Of a stretch of DNA of 55,407 nucleotides, positions 9,404 through 17,553 are shown piece after piece. Position 1 is the stretch's first letter, and each line of letters starts with the position of its first letter. Source of the stretch: Actinoplanes sp. TBRC 11911 (GTDB lineage: Bacteria; Actinomycetota; Actinomycetes; Mycobacteriales; Micromonosporaceae). Position numbers and translations under genes: made by a program. Below the pieces are notes generated by a model that was not told the DNA's origin, ran no database searches, and saw only the letters and a list, made by a program, of their open reading frames with translations. Where the stretch lies: the NCBI RefSeq assembly GCF_012933445.1, contig NZ_JABBNC010000050.1, forward strand, positions 1 through 55,407. Direction: 5' to 3'.

Positions 9404-9700
9404 AAAATCCACGATGTGACCGCGGTGTCCACATAGCAGGACGCCCGGCGGCGAACGGATCGCCGCAGCGCCTCAGCTCTGGCACTACCGCACCGCCGGG
9501 CCGCACCGCGCGAGCAACTCGAGCGGAGCTCAAGTGATAGCGATCGAAAGTGGCGAAATGGTGCCTGACGGAGTCTCCGGCCGAAGGTAATGATCAGCGC
9601 GCCGACGACTGCGAGCCCCGCGCGCCAGGATTGGTCCCGCGCGGAAGGGGCACTAAGATTGCTGTAACAAGCAAGTAGTGCCGGAGATCGGAAGCGCGCC

Positions 9701-10269
9701 GTGAGTGACCTCAATCTTCTCGTGATCGTGGCCAGCACCCGGCCGGGGCGGGCCGGATTGCCGGTTTCGCGATGGTTCGTCGACGTCGCCAAGGGGCACG
9801 GCGGGTTCCACGTGTCGGTCGCCGACCTGGCGGAGGAGAATTTGCCGCTGCTCGACGAGCCGTACCACCCGAAGCGCCGCAACTATCAGAACGAGCACAC
9901 CAAGCGCTGGAGCGAGAAGGTCGCGGCGGCGGACGCGTTCGTGTTCATCAACCCGGAGTACAACTACGGGATCGGGGCGCCGCTCAAGAACGCGCTGACT
10001 ACCTCTACCACGAGTGGAACTACAAGCCGGCCAGCGTGGTCAGCTACGGGGCAGTGTCCGGCGGCGTCCGGTCGAACATGGCGCTGCAGGGGTCGGCGTA
10101 CTCGCTGAAGATGTTCGTGCTCCCGGAGTCGGTGAACATCCCGTACGTGCACAACTTCCTCGCCGGCGGCGAGTTCACGCCCACCGACGTCATGTCCACC
10201 GCCGCCACGACCATGCTCGACGAACTGGTCAAGGTCGCGACCGCGCTGCGCCCGTTGCGCGGCAGGTAG
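9701..10269 (+). pseudogene. NADPH-dependent FMN reductase, interrupted by a one-base deletion
   Basis: A flavodoxin-fold NAD(P)H:FMN reductase. The N-terminal part starts MSDLNLLVIVASTRPGR and runs to NPEYNYGIGAPLKNAL in one frame. The C-terminal part, DYLYHEWNYKPASVV to the end, is in another. The switch is at about 9996-9998, where CTGACTAC replaces an expected CTGGACTAC: one G is missing. The family motif NPEYN is intact. GTG 9701 is the start. Either the gene is inactive or this base is a sequencing error. It lies just downstream of repeat copy A. Reconstructed length (about 189 aa) is normal for the family. Confidence 0.8.
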
Positions 10270-10468
10270 AACAGCTAAGGCTCCGTGGGGCTGCTGGGCC
10301 GGGAGTGCGGAATCGGTGCCGCTGAGCCGGGTTCGCAGGCGACGAACACCTCAAGGCGGCACATCCCGGCTGTTTCGCGACGGACCGCCTATCCGGCAAA
10401 AACCGCACGTCGCTCCGTGCCCGAATCGTACGGTGAGGGCCACCCCCGAAGGCGGAGGCAGGAGTGGG

Positions 10469-12103
10469 ATGAGCGCGACCACGACGACCGTGACGATGCC
10501 GGCGACCGGCAAAGGACGCAACTTCATCGGCGATCTCGGAGTCCAGGTCAAGATCGGGCTCATCGTCGGGATCGGGGTCCTCGTCGCGGTGGTGATCGGC
10601 ACCATCTCGCTGCACGCCCTGTCGGCCTCGGCCACGGCGGCCCACAACCTGTACGTGAACAACGTGCCCAGCGTGCGCGCGCTCGGCCAGGTCAGCACCG
10701 CGATGGCGCAGAGCCGGGTGGACCTCGCACAACAGCTGATCTCGCTGGACCAGACGATGACCAGTAAGTACGCCGCGGAGTTCAAGGAAGACCTGAACGC
10801 CGTGGACACGGCCCTCGCCGACTATCACAAGAGTGGCCCGGCCGCACCGGACGCCCAGATCGCCGAGCTCGAGTCGAACTGGCAGAAGTACGCCGACATC
10901 GCCGAAAGCACACAGCTCGTCAACGGGGAACGCAAGGACGTCAAGGCCTGGCAGACGGTCCGCGACCAGCAGACGGGCCCGCTGTTCGCCGAGATCGACA
11001 AACAGCTCACCGACCTGTCCGCCGCCGAGTCCTCGGACGCCGCGACGATGGCCGGAAAGGCCCAGGACGGCTACGAGTCGAGCCGGCTGCGCACGATCCT
11101 CCTGCTGGTGTTCGGTGGGCTCGCGGCGATCGTCATCGGCGGGTGGATCGCCCGGGTCATCGTGCGGTCGCTGCGCCGCGTCCAGGCGGTGTGCGAGGGC
11201 CTCGCCGACGGCGACCTGACCCGTACCACCGGCTTGGAAAGCGCCGACGAACCGGGCCGCATGGGCCGCGCCCTCGACACCGCGATGCACCGCCTGCGCC
11301 AGACCGTCACCACGATCAGCGCGTCGGCGACGTCGCTGGCCGCCGCGTCCGAGCAGATGGAGGGCGTGGCACACCAGATCGCCTCGTCCGCCGAGGAGAC
11401 CTCGGTGCAGGCCCAGGCGGTGTCCGCCGCGGCCGAGGAGATCTCGCGCAGCGTGGACACGGTCTCGGCGGGCAGCGAGGAGATGGGCGCGTCGATCCGC
11501 GAGATCTCGCAGAACGCGTCCGAGGCGGCGCAGGTCGCCGGCGAGGCCGTCGGACTGGCGGCCCGCACCTCGACGACGATGAACCAGCTGGGCGAGTCGT
11601 CCAACGAGATCGGCAACGTCATCAAGACGATCACCGCGATCGCCGAGCAGACCAACCTGCTCGCCTTGAACGCGACGATCGAGGCGGCCCGCGCCGGCGA
11701 GGCGGGCAAGGGTTTCGCGGTGGTCGCGTCCGAGGTGAAGGATCTGGCTCAGGAGACCGCGCGGGCCACCGAGGACATCTCGCGCCGGGTGGAGGCGATC
11801 CAGGCCGACACCGGCGGCGCGGTCATCGCCATCGAGGAGATCAGCCGCGTGATCGCCCGGATCAGCGACTTCCAGACCACGATCGCCTCGGCCGTCGAGG
11901 AGCAGACCGCCACGACCGCCGAGATGTCCCGTTCGGTCAGCGAGGCCGCGACCGGCACCAACGAGATCTCCCAGAACATCACCGGCGTCGCGGAGGCGGC
12001 CCGGCTGACGACCGAGGGCGTCCAGCAGTCCCAGCAGGCGACCGGCGACCTGGCCCGGATGTCGGCCGAGCTGACGAGTTTGGTCTCCACTTTCCGCTAC
12101 TGA
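10469..12103 (+). CDS. Methyl-accepting chemotaxis protein (544 aa)
   Basis: A membrane chemoreceptor. A first membrane span (about residues 26-48, IGLIVGIGVLVAVVIGTISL) leads into a helical extracytoplasmic sensing domain of the four-helix-bundle kind (about 50-205). A second span (TILLLVFGGLAAIVIGGWIA), a HAMP linker and a long coiled-coil signalling domain follow. The signalling hairpin tip, EQTNLLALNATIEAARAGE then GKGFAVVA, is intact and is where CheA/CheW bind. ATG 10469 is preceded by GGAGG and GGAG stretches. An upstream extension of the frame to 10316 has no receptor character. No other chemotaxis genes are in the window, so it would feed an array encoded elsewhere. Confidence 0.92.
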   Translation: MSATTTTVTMPATGKGRNFIGDLGVQVKIGLIVGIGVLVAVVIGTISLHALSASATAAHNLYVNNVPSVRALGQVSTAMAQSRVDLAQQLISLDQTMTSKYAAEFKEDLNAVDTALADYHKSGPAAPDAQIAELESNWQKYADIAESTQLVNGERKDVKAWQTVRDQQTGPLFAEIDKQLTDLSAAESSDAATMAGKAQDGYESSRLRTILLLVFGGLAAIVIGGWIARVIVRSLRRVQAVCEGLADGDLTRTTGLESADEPGRMGRALDTAMHRLRQTVTTISASATSLAAASEQMEGVAHQIASSAEETSVQAQAVSAAAEEISRSVDTVSAGSEEMGASIREISQNASEAAQVAGEAVGLAARTSTTMNQLGESSNEIGNVIKTITAIAEQTNLLALNATIEAARAGEAGKGFAVVASEVKDLAQETARATEDISRRVEAIQADTGGAVIAIEEISRVIARISDFQTTIASAVEEQTATTAEMSRSVSEAATGTNEISQNITGVAEAARLTTEGVQQSQQATGDLARMSAELTSLVSTFRY

Positions 12104-12120
12104 CCGGGTTTGATGTCCGG

Positions 12121-13431
12121 GTGCGCCTTTTCCCGGCTCCGCCCGCCGCCTCGCCCGCCCCGGCACCGTCGGTGGCGGCCTCGTCTGATCCGGCAGCGTC
12201 AGTGGCGACTTCGTCTGATCCGGCAGCGTCGGTCGCGGCTTCGTCCGATCCGGCGCCGTCGGTGGCGGCCTCGTCTGGTCCGGCACCGTCGGCTTCGACC
12301 GGGGCAGCCGATTCGTCCGGGCGGGCGGCGGTGCCTTCTCCGGCTTTCCTCTCGGCTCGGGCCGGGCACTGGACCGGCGACGGGACCGGCGTCACGGTGA
12401 TACTTCCGCCGCCGGGCACGGTGGGCTCCGGCGAAGTCCGCGGCGGCGCACCAGCCACCCGCGAGTTCGACCTGCTCGACCCGGTACGCCTGGTGGACCG
12501 CGTCGACGCTGTCGTGTTGTCCGGCGGCTCGGCCTTCGGGTTGGCCGCCGCCGACGGGGTGGCCCGGCTGCTCCGCGAGCGCGGCGATGGCTTCCCGACG
12601 CCGCTGGGCCCGGTCCCCGTGGTCGTGGGCATGTCCCTTTTCGACGGCTCGGTGGCCACGACCCCGCCCGGCGCATCGTCCGGCGAGGCCGCGTTGCTGG
12701 ACGCGTTGTCGGACTCAGCCGAGCCGTTCCCCACCGGCCGCGTCGGCGCCGGAACCGGTGCCCACACGGGAAAGTGGCGCTCCCGCACCGACCCCGGCGG
12801 CGTGGGCATCGCGTACGGCAGGGTCGGCCCCGCCTCGGTCGTCGTGATCGTCGCCGTGAACGCGTGGGGCGACGTGATCACCCAAGCCGAACCCACAGTC
12901 TCTGCCGCAGATATGCTCACCCCCGATGTCCCGTTCGGCCGCGGCAACACGACGATCGCCGTGGTGCTCACGGACGCACGACTGTCCAAAAGCGACTGCT
13001 TCCTGCTGGCTCAGAGCGGCCACACCGGCTTCGCGCGCGCGATCCACCCGGCGCATTCGCGCTACGACGGCGACGCGGTGGTCGCGCTGGCAACCGGCGA
13101 GCTGCCCACGCCCGCGGCGGATAAGGGCGGCGGCACCGTGCCCGCGTCGGAGCGGGGCGGCGCCAGGGTGCCCGCGTCGGAGCTGGGCAGCGGCAGCGTG
13201 CCCGCGTCGGAGCGGGGCGGCGCCAGGGTGCCCGCGTCGGAGCTGGGCAGCGGCAGCGTCCCCACGTCGGAGCAGGGCGGCGCCAAGGTGCCCGCATCGA
13301 AGCAAGGCGGCGGCACCGCGCCCGCGCCGAACCCGGGCAGCGGCGCCGTCCAGGTCGACCTCGACCTGCTGCGGGCGGTAACCGCCGAGGTCACGGCGGA
13401 CGCGATCCGCTCCGCGGTGCGCTCGGACTGA
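12121..13431 (+). CDS. P1-family (DmpA/S58-type) peptidase with two repeat insertions (436 aa)
   Basis: An N-terminal-nucleophile aminopeptidase-like protein. Core motifs are present: GHWTGDGTGVTVILPPPG, EVRGGAPATREFDLLDP, VVLSGGSAFGLAAADGV and the self-cleavage region FGRGNTTIAVVLTDA. The likely nucleophile is Thr277 after Asn276. The N-terminus is not the usual one: after GTG 12121 comes a Pro/Ala/Ser-rich stretch built on four 30-nt repeats. Near the C-terminus a run of seven ten-residue repeats (VPASE-type) is inserted between the ATGELPTP segment and the normal ending VDLDLLRAVTAEVTADAI. Start choice is weak: no good ribosome site exists, and internal GTGs are possible. The gene follows the chemoreceptor by 17 nt. 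Natural substrate unknown. Confidence 0.8.
   Translation: MRLFPAPPAASPAPAPSVAASSDPAASVATSSDPAASVAASSDPAPSVAASSGPAPSASTGAADSSGRAAVPSPAFLSARAGHWTGDGTGVTVILPPPGTVGSGEVRGGAPATREFDLLDPVRLVDRVDAVVLSGGSAFGLAAADGVARLLRERGDGFPTPLGPVPVVVGMSLFDGSVATTPPGASSGEAALLDALSDSAEPFPTGRVGAGTGAHTGKWRSRTDPGGVGIAYGRVGPASVVVIVAVNAWGDVITQAEPTVSAADMLTPDVPFGRGNTTIAVVLTDARLSKSDCFLLAQSGHTGFARAIHPAHSRYDGDAVVALATGELPTPAADKGGGTVPASERGGARVPASELGSGSVPASERGGARVPASELGSGSVPTSEQGGAKVPASKQGGGTAPAPNPGSGAVQVDLDLLRAVTAEVTADAIRSAVRSD
12166..12285 (+). repeat. 30-nt tandem repeat, 4 units, inside the P1 peptidase N-terminus
   Basis: Four 30-nt units at 12166, 12196, 12226 and 12256, encoding decapeptides of the type PSVAASSDPA, ASVATSSDPA, ASVAASSDPA and PSVAASSGPA. 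The frame is kept because the unit length is a multiple of three. Confidence 0.9.
13126..13335 (+). repeat. 30-nt tandem repeat, 7 units, inside the P1 peptidase C-terminal part
   Basis: Seven units of ten codons, alternating GGARVPASEL- and GSGSVPASER-like peptides, so the higher-order unit is 60 nt. The last units are more diverged (GGAKVPASKQ, GGGTAPAPNP). The DNA is more similar than the protein requires, which points to recent expansion. Confidence 0.9.
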
Positions 13432-13569
13432 TCTTCGGCTTCGGGGTGACGGGACGGCCGGGCGGGTGCGGCTCGCGGGACGTTCGGCTCATGCTTCTTT
13501 CTACCGTGGGGGTACGACATTTTCGCGTGAGCGCTTGCCCAGCCGCCGGGTGGCCGCGATTCTTGCCGG

Positions 13570-14139
13570 ATGGAGACCGAGCGATCACCGTACGCCGTAC
13601 GGGCCCTCGATGAGTCGACATGGCCCGCCTTCGCCGCGCTGGTGGAGCGCAACAACGGGATCTTCGGCGGCTGCTGGTGCCTGGGGTTCCACGAGGATCT
13701 GTCGCGCACCGACCCGGCGCTCAACCGCGAAGCCAAACTGAGGCGCGTCCGATCCGGCGACGCCCACGCCGCGCTGGTGTTCGACGGCGACGACTGCGTA
13801 GGCTGGGCCCAGTTCGGTCCGCCCGCCGAGCTGCCCCGGATCAAGAGCCGCGCTCGGTACGAGAAGGGTCGCACCACCACCCCGGACTGGCGGATCGCCT
13901 GCTGCTACGCGGGCAAGGGACGCCGCCGCCGGGGCGTGTCGACGGCCGCGATCGCCGGAGCCCTCGACCTGATCGCGGACCTGGGCGGCGGCACCGTCGA
14001 GGGATACCCCGAGGACGCCGCCTCGGTGCCCGCCGGGTTCCTCTTCAACGGCGCGCTGTCGACCTACGAGAGGCTCGGCTTCATCCGCGACCGCAAGATC
14101 GGCAAGCACCGGTGGGTGGTCACCCGCGTCATCGGCTGA
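13570..14139 (+). CDS. GNAT-family N-acetyltransferase (189 aa)
   Basis: A GCN5-related acetyltransferase that would move an acetyl group from acetyl-CoA to an unknown amine. The expected acetyl-CoA-binding segment appears as CCYAGKGRRRRGVSTAAIAGAL, a variant of the Q/RxxGxG/A motif, followed by YERLGFIRDRKIGKHRWVV, the usual ending. The first third has GCWCLGFHEDLSR, seen in a subgroup of actinobacterial GNATs. ATG 13570 gives a natural start. Monocistronic by spacing: 138 nt upstream and 199 nt downstream are empty. Confidence 0.8.
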   Translation: METERSPYAVRALDESTWPAFAALVERNNGIFGGCWCLGFHEDLSRTDPALNREAKLRRVRSGDAHAALVFDGDDCVGWAQFGPPAELPRIKSRARYEKGRTTTPDWRIACCYAGKGRRRRGVSTAAIAGALDLIADLGGGTVEGYPEDAASVPAGFLFNGALSTYERLGFIRDRKIGKHRWVVTRVIG

Positions 14140-14338
14140 CGCCTTGAGCGCTCGCACGCGGGCACGGGGCCGCCGTCGCCCGGCCGCCGCGCCTGCTCGG
14201 CCCAGGGCGGCCGACGCACCGCTGACGCGTCACCCCCGGGCACCGGGCGCTCGCGTCGTGCCCGGGCGCCGCCGCGGACCGCACACCGGCTCGGCCCGCC
14301 CGGACCGCCGCGCCTTCCTTGATCCATACTGACCGACC

Positions 14339-15280
14339 ATGGAGGATCCGTTCGCCGGGCTCGAGGACTGGGCCAAGGAGACCGAGCGCAAGGTGCGGCG
14401 CGAGGTCCGCCCACCCCGTCCGCCCCGGCCGCCGCACGCACGCAGGCGTTTTCTGCCCGTGGTGCTGGCCCTGGTCGTCGCCGGCATCGTCGTCGCGGTG
14501 GCGGTCCCGCGCATCAGGTCCTGGCTGCCTTCGGGGAACGGCGCCTCGGCGTACGCGACGCAAGCGGTGCCCGACGGCGTCACGGTGACCACGACGGAGA
14601 GCGCCAAGCCGGCGTCACCGTTCACCGGGACGCCGGCCGAGGCGTACCCGATCGCGGAGCAAGGAATCACCCTGCCGAAAGCGACCGCCGTGAGCGGATT
14701 TACCGCGTCCGAGGTGGACGCTTCACTGCACAAAGTGCGGACCGCGATGATCGCCACCCGGCTGGACCAAGCGATGCTGATCGCGCACAACCCGAAGCCG
14801 TTTCTCGCGATGGTGTCCCCGGGCCAGCGCGACGACCTGGCCGGGTGGTTCCGCGACGCGAAGTTCAGTTCGCTGGCCACCTGGATCTACCCGGCCGTCC
14901 ACCTCGACCCGGCGGAGCGCCCGCGCGTGAGCGGCCGCGTGACCTATGCTTCGGCGAAGGTCGACGGCGTTCAAACCCTGCAAATAACCACAAACTTCGT
15001 CTGGGTGTACGCCTTCACGGGCCCCGACCGTCCGCTGGTGACCGTGCATGACCAGGTGCGCTGGGAGTTCCCGAAGCCCGCCGCGACCGTCGCCAAGGAC
15101 CGCGGCATGTGGGTGGCGGACGTGCAGGGCTACCGTTTCGGCGTGGACTGCGCGCTCGCCGGGCAGGGACTGCTCGCCCCGACCCCGCAGACGGCGGTTC
15201 CGTCGTCGCCGCCGAGCGAGCCCGCCGGAAACTACATGCACACCGACCACGCCCTGGACATCGCGGACAACTGCGCCTGA
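14339..15280 (+). CDS. Membrane-anchored hypothetical protein (313 aa)
   Basis: I do not recognise a family. The first 35 residues are charged and end in a basic Pro/Arg stretch. One membrane span follows (about 39-55, LPVVLALVVAGIVVAVAVP), then an extracytoplasmic region of about 255 residues without repeats. This topology (cytoplasmic N-terminus, secreted C-terminal domain) and the region FVWVYAFTGPDRPLVTVHDQ suggest a fold of the NTF2/mce-associated sort, but that is only an impression. The two cysteines VDCALAG and DNCA near the end could pair outside the cell. Start ATG 14339; no strong ribosome site. Followed by a dispersed repeat. Confidence 0.75.
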   Translation: MEDPFAGLEDWAKETERKVRREVRPPRPPRPPHARRRFLPVVLALVVAGIVVAVAVPRIRSWLPSGNGASAYATQAVPDGVTVTTTESAKPASPFTGTPAEAYPIAEQGITLPKATAVSGFTASEVDASLHKVRTAMIATRLDQAMLIAHNPKPFLAMVSPGQRDDLAGWFRDAKFSSLATWIYPAVHLDPAERPRVSGRVTYASAKVDGVQTLQITTNFVWVYAFTGPDRPLVTVHDQVRWEFPKPAATVAKDRGMWVADVQGYRFGVDCALAGQGLLAPTPQTAVPSSPPSEPAGNYMHTDHALDIADNCA

Positions 15281-15285
15281 CGCCG

Positions 15286-15450
15286 ATCTTTCGCGTTAGA
15301 GGTCTCGGGCTGATCGACTCGCTACTCGCGTCATCTGGGCGGGTGGGCCTTGCCGATGGCAGCCCGGGTCGTTTCGTAGCCCGGGCGGCCGGGATCGCAG
15401 CGCGGCGGCTCGGGACCGGGCGTCGCCGAGCGGGCCGCGTCAGCCAGGCG
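15286..15450 (+). repeat. Dispersed repeat family 2, copy a
   Basis: This stretch aligns by eye with the reverse complement of 43,981-44,190. Shared blocks in order are CTTTCGCGT, GAGGTCTCGG, ATCTGG, GGGCGGGT, CCGATGGCAGCCC, GGTCGTTTC, GCAGCGCGG and CGCCGAGCGGG. Copy b has an extra insert of about 25 nt. No gene is seen across 15,281-15,573. The frames in the two copies do not form a convincing protein. Confidence 0.7.
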
Positions 15451-15573
15451 TCCGCCACCGCCGGTCGCGGACCGCCGGTCGCGGGTTGCCCGACCCGCAC
15501 GAAGTCGCGATCCGCTGCGGCCCGGCTCGAGAACGAAGCGGATTCGGACCCGACCTGGAAAGGTCTCCAGCGC

Positions 15574-16455
15574 CTACGCCCGGGCCGCGTTCCCCACGAT
15601 CGCCCCGATCAACTGCGGCCACAAAGCGCGCGGTAAGTCGTGACCCATTCCAGGAAACGTCACCAGCGACGCCCCCGGAACCGCGCCCGCCGTCGCCCGC
15701 CCCCCACTCACATCGACCAGCGGATCAGCCTCGCCGTGGATCACCACCGTCGGAGCCGTCACCTCGTGCAACGGCGCAGTACGGTCAGCCGACGCCAGCA
15801 GCGCCGACAGCTGCCGCGCGCTACCGGCCGGCCGGAAGCTGCGGTCGTACTTCGCCGCCGCCCGGCGCCGCAGTTCCGGCTCGGACGCCGGATACGCCGG
15901 GGAGCCGATCATCCGGGACGCCGCGGCGCCGGCGGCGATGGCCTCCTCGCGCGTCCGCGCTGCCGGGCGGGTGATCGCGGCGGCCGCCTCCGGCGTGGGA
16001 CGGCCCACCGAACGGTCGCCCGTCGTCGACATGATGGAGCACAGGCTGGCGGTCAGGTCCGGGTGGTCGATGACGAACTGCTGCGCGATCATGCCGCCCA
16101 TCGAGGCGCCGACGATGTGGGCACGCGCGACACCCAGCGCCTTGAGCAGGCCGGCCGCGTCGGCGGCCATGTCGGCGAACGAGTACGCCACGGTGGACGG
16201 ATCGCCGCCGAGGATGGCGGGCAGGTCGGGGACGCCGAGGTCGTCGAGCGAAGTGGACAGCCCGGCGTCCCGGTTGTCCATCAGGATCAGGTAGAAGCCA
16301 CGGTCGGCGAGCTGCTGGCAGAACTCGTCCGGCCAGTCGATGAGCTGCGCGCCGATTCCCATGATCAGCAGCATCGGCGGATCGGCGGGGTCGCCGAGCG
16401 TCTCGTAGTGGATGTCCAGGGCGTTCACGCGTACAGAGGGCACGGCGCAAAGCAT
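15574..16455 (-). CDS. Alpha/beta hydrolase (293 aa)
   Basis: An alpha/beta-hydrolase-fold enzyme. The nucleophile elbow GASMGG (Ser in AHIVGASMGGMIAQQF) is intact. DNRDAGLST sits at the oxyanion/cap region. The late acid is likely in IHGEADPLVDV, and the histidine in FPGMGHDLPRALW. Related proteins are annotated as haloalkane dehalogenase-like or ester hydrolases; the substrate is not predictable. ATG 16455 is preferred, with GGAAAG just upstream; GTG 16443 is an alternative. Divergent from the arsR-type gene at 16513 across only 57 nt, so the ArsR protein may control it as well. Confidence 0.85.
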   Translation of the reverse strand: MLCAVPSVRVNALDIHYETLGDPADPPMLLIMGIGAQLIDWPDEFCQQLADRGFYLILMDNRDAGLSTSLDDLGVPDLPAILGGDPSTVAYSFADMAADAAGLLKALGVARAHIVGASMGGMIAQQFVIDHPDLTASLCSIMSTTGDRSVGRPTPEAAAAITRPAARTREEAIAAGAAASRMIGSPAYPASEPELRRRAAAKYDRSFRPAGSARQLSALLASADRTAPLHEVTAPTVVIHGEADPLVDVSGGRATAGAVPGASLVTFPGMGHDLPRALWPQLIGAIVGNAARA

Positions 16456-16477
16456 AAACTTTCCAGAAACAAAGACT

Positions 16478-16506
16478 TCACTTATATAAGCTAGACCTGA
16501 TAACGT
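16478..16506 (+). promoter_or_regulatory. Likely arsR promoter with internal palindromic operator
   Basis: TTCACT (16478) and TAACGT (16501-16506) are spaced 17 nt. The spacer contains the perfect 10-bp palindrome CTTATATAAG (16481-16490). TAACGT lies six bases before the GTG at 16513, so the transcript would be leaderless. A palindrome inside the promoter spacer is a typical place for an ArsR/SmtB repressor. Confidence 0.55.
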
Positions 16507-16512
16507 ACGCCC

Positions 16513-16863
16513 GTGCACGCGTTCGATGTGCTCGGCGACCCGGTTCGCCGGCGGATCCTGGAGCTGCTCGCCGAGGGTGAGCAGACCTCCGGCGCGGTCA
16601 CCGAGGTCATCCGCGCCGAGTTCGGCATCTCGCAGCCCGCCGTCTCGCAGCATCTGAGGGTGTTGCGGGACAACGGTTTCGCCACGGTGCGCCCGGACGG
16701 CGCCCGGCGGCTCTACGCGGTGGACGACACGGCCCTGCGCGAGGCCGACGAGTGGCTGAGCCGGTTCCGGAGGTTCTGGGCGCCCCGGCTGGCCGCGATG
16801 GCCACCGAGGTCGCCCGCGGCAAACGACAACGACGACTGGCAGAAGAGGGGAACGACCGATGA
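16513..16863 (+). CDS. ArsR-family winged-helix regulator (116 aa)
   Basis: A small winged-helix repressor. It begins directly with the family hallmark VLGDPVRRRILELLAEGE and has the recognition region FGISQPAVSQHLRVLRDNG. The wing is RRLYAVDD. No cysteine metal site is evident, so it is of the non-metal group usually paired with SRPBCC/AHSA1 genes. Its stop overlaps the ATG of just such a gene (ATGA, four bases). GTG 16513 follows a -10-like TAACGT by six bases, and no ribosome site exists, so a leaderless mRNA is likely. Probable target is the palindrome in its own promoter, shared with the divergent hydrolase. Confidence 0.88.
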   Translation: MHAFDVLGDPVRRRILELLAEGEQTSGAVTEVIRAEFGISQPAVSQHLRVLRDNGFATVRPDGARRLYAVDDTALREADEWLSRFRRFWAPRLAAMATEVARGKRQRRLAEEGNDR

Positions 16864-17495
16864 TCGACGTCCGGCAGCAAGTCAACGACGTACGCCGTAC
16901 GCTGGGCGACCGCACTTTGGAGGCCGGTGCGGGTCGCGTCTCGACGATCAGCCAGGTGTACGCCACCGGCATCGACGACCTGTGGTCGGTGGTGACCTCG
17001 CCGGAGCGGATCGCCCGCTGGTTCCTGCCGGTGAGCGGCGAGCTCAAGGAGGGCGGCAGCTACCAGCTCGAGGGCAACGCGGGCGGCACGATCAGCCGCT
17101 GCGACAAGCCGCGCGGCTTCGACGCCAGCTGGGAGTACGGCGGCATGGTCAGCTGGATCGAGGTGCGCCTGTCGCCGTCCGGCGACGGGACGCTGTTCGA
17201 GCTGCACCACATCGCCCCGATCCCCGAGGACACCTCGTTCTGGGACCAGTTCGGGCCCGGCGCGACCGGCGTGGGCTGGGACATGGGCCTGATCGGCCTC
17301 GCCAGCTACCTGAGCGACCCGGATTCGGTGCCCGACCCGAAGATGATGGCGACCTGGCACGAGACGCCCGAGGGCCAGGAGTTCATCCGGTCCGCGTCCG
17401 ACCGGTGGGCCGAGGCCGCGATCGCGTACGGCGACGACCCGGAGAAGGCGAAGGCCGCGGCCGCCAACACGTACGGCTTCTACACCGGCACCTAG
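16860..17495 (+). CDS. SRPBCC-domain (AHSA1-like) protein (211 aa)
   Basis: A helix-grip (Bet v 1/START) protein of the AHSA1 group: VYATGIDDLWSVVTSPERIARWFLPVSGEL is the typical opening, with the WF and glycine-rich turn KEGGSYQLEGNAGGTI. Such proteins bind hydrophobic ligands in a cavity. Those behind ArsR genes have unknown ligands. It is translationally coupled to the upstream ArsR gene by a four-base overlap, which fixes ATG 16860. The C-terminal 50 residues (WAEAAIAYGDDPEKAKAAA) are helical and slightly longer than the minimum domain. Confidence 0.87.
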   Translation: MIDVRQQVNDVRRTLGDRTLEAGAGRVSTISQVYATGIDDLWSVVTSPERIARWFLPVSGELKEGGSYQLEGNAGGTISRCDKPRGFDASWEYGGMVSWIEVRLSPSGDGTLFELHHIAPIPEDTSFWDQFGPGATGVGWDMGLIGLASYLSDPDSVPDPKMMATWHETPEGQEFIRSASDRWAEAAIAYGDDPEKAKAAAANTYGFYTGT

Positions 17496-17539
17496 GCCTG
17501 TTAGGCGCCCTCGCGTCCACCGAACTGGTCGATCAGGAC

Positions 17540-17545
17540 TAGGGT
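17540..17545 (+). promoter_or_regulatory. -10-like TAGGGT, probable leaderless start
   Basis: TAGGGT ends eight bases before ATG 17554. There is no ribosome site between them. This fits the TANNNT arrangement of leaderless actinobacterial transcripts. Confidence 0.45.
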
Positions 17546-17553
17546 TCGGGTCC

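Larger units (their letters stand above)
8821..9440 (+). repeat. Long dispersed non-coding element, copy A (with minisatellite and hairpin)
   Basis: About 620 nt sharing long near-identical stretches, in the same order and orientation, with 38,660-39,060 and 55,030-55,407. The order is CCTAAG..GAG start, 18-nt minisatellite, CATATCCGACATTT, the 20-mer CGCTTCCATTCCGTGAGACG (here 9201-9220), ATGGACCCAC, TCCATTGTAGA, GAGGCTTTCG, then the terminal hairpin and a CACATAGC flank. Reading frames across it exist on both strands. They accumulate non-conservative changes and one stop between copies, so I treat it as non-coding. From 9441 to 9700 I see nothing further except the likely promoter region of the next gene. 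Confidence 0.85.
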
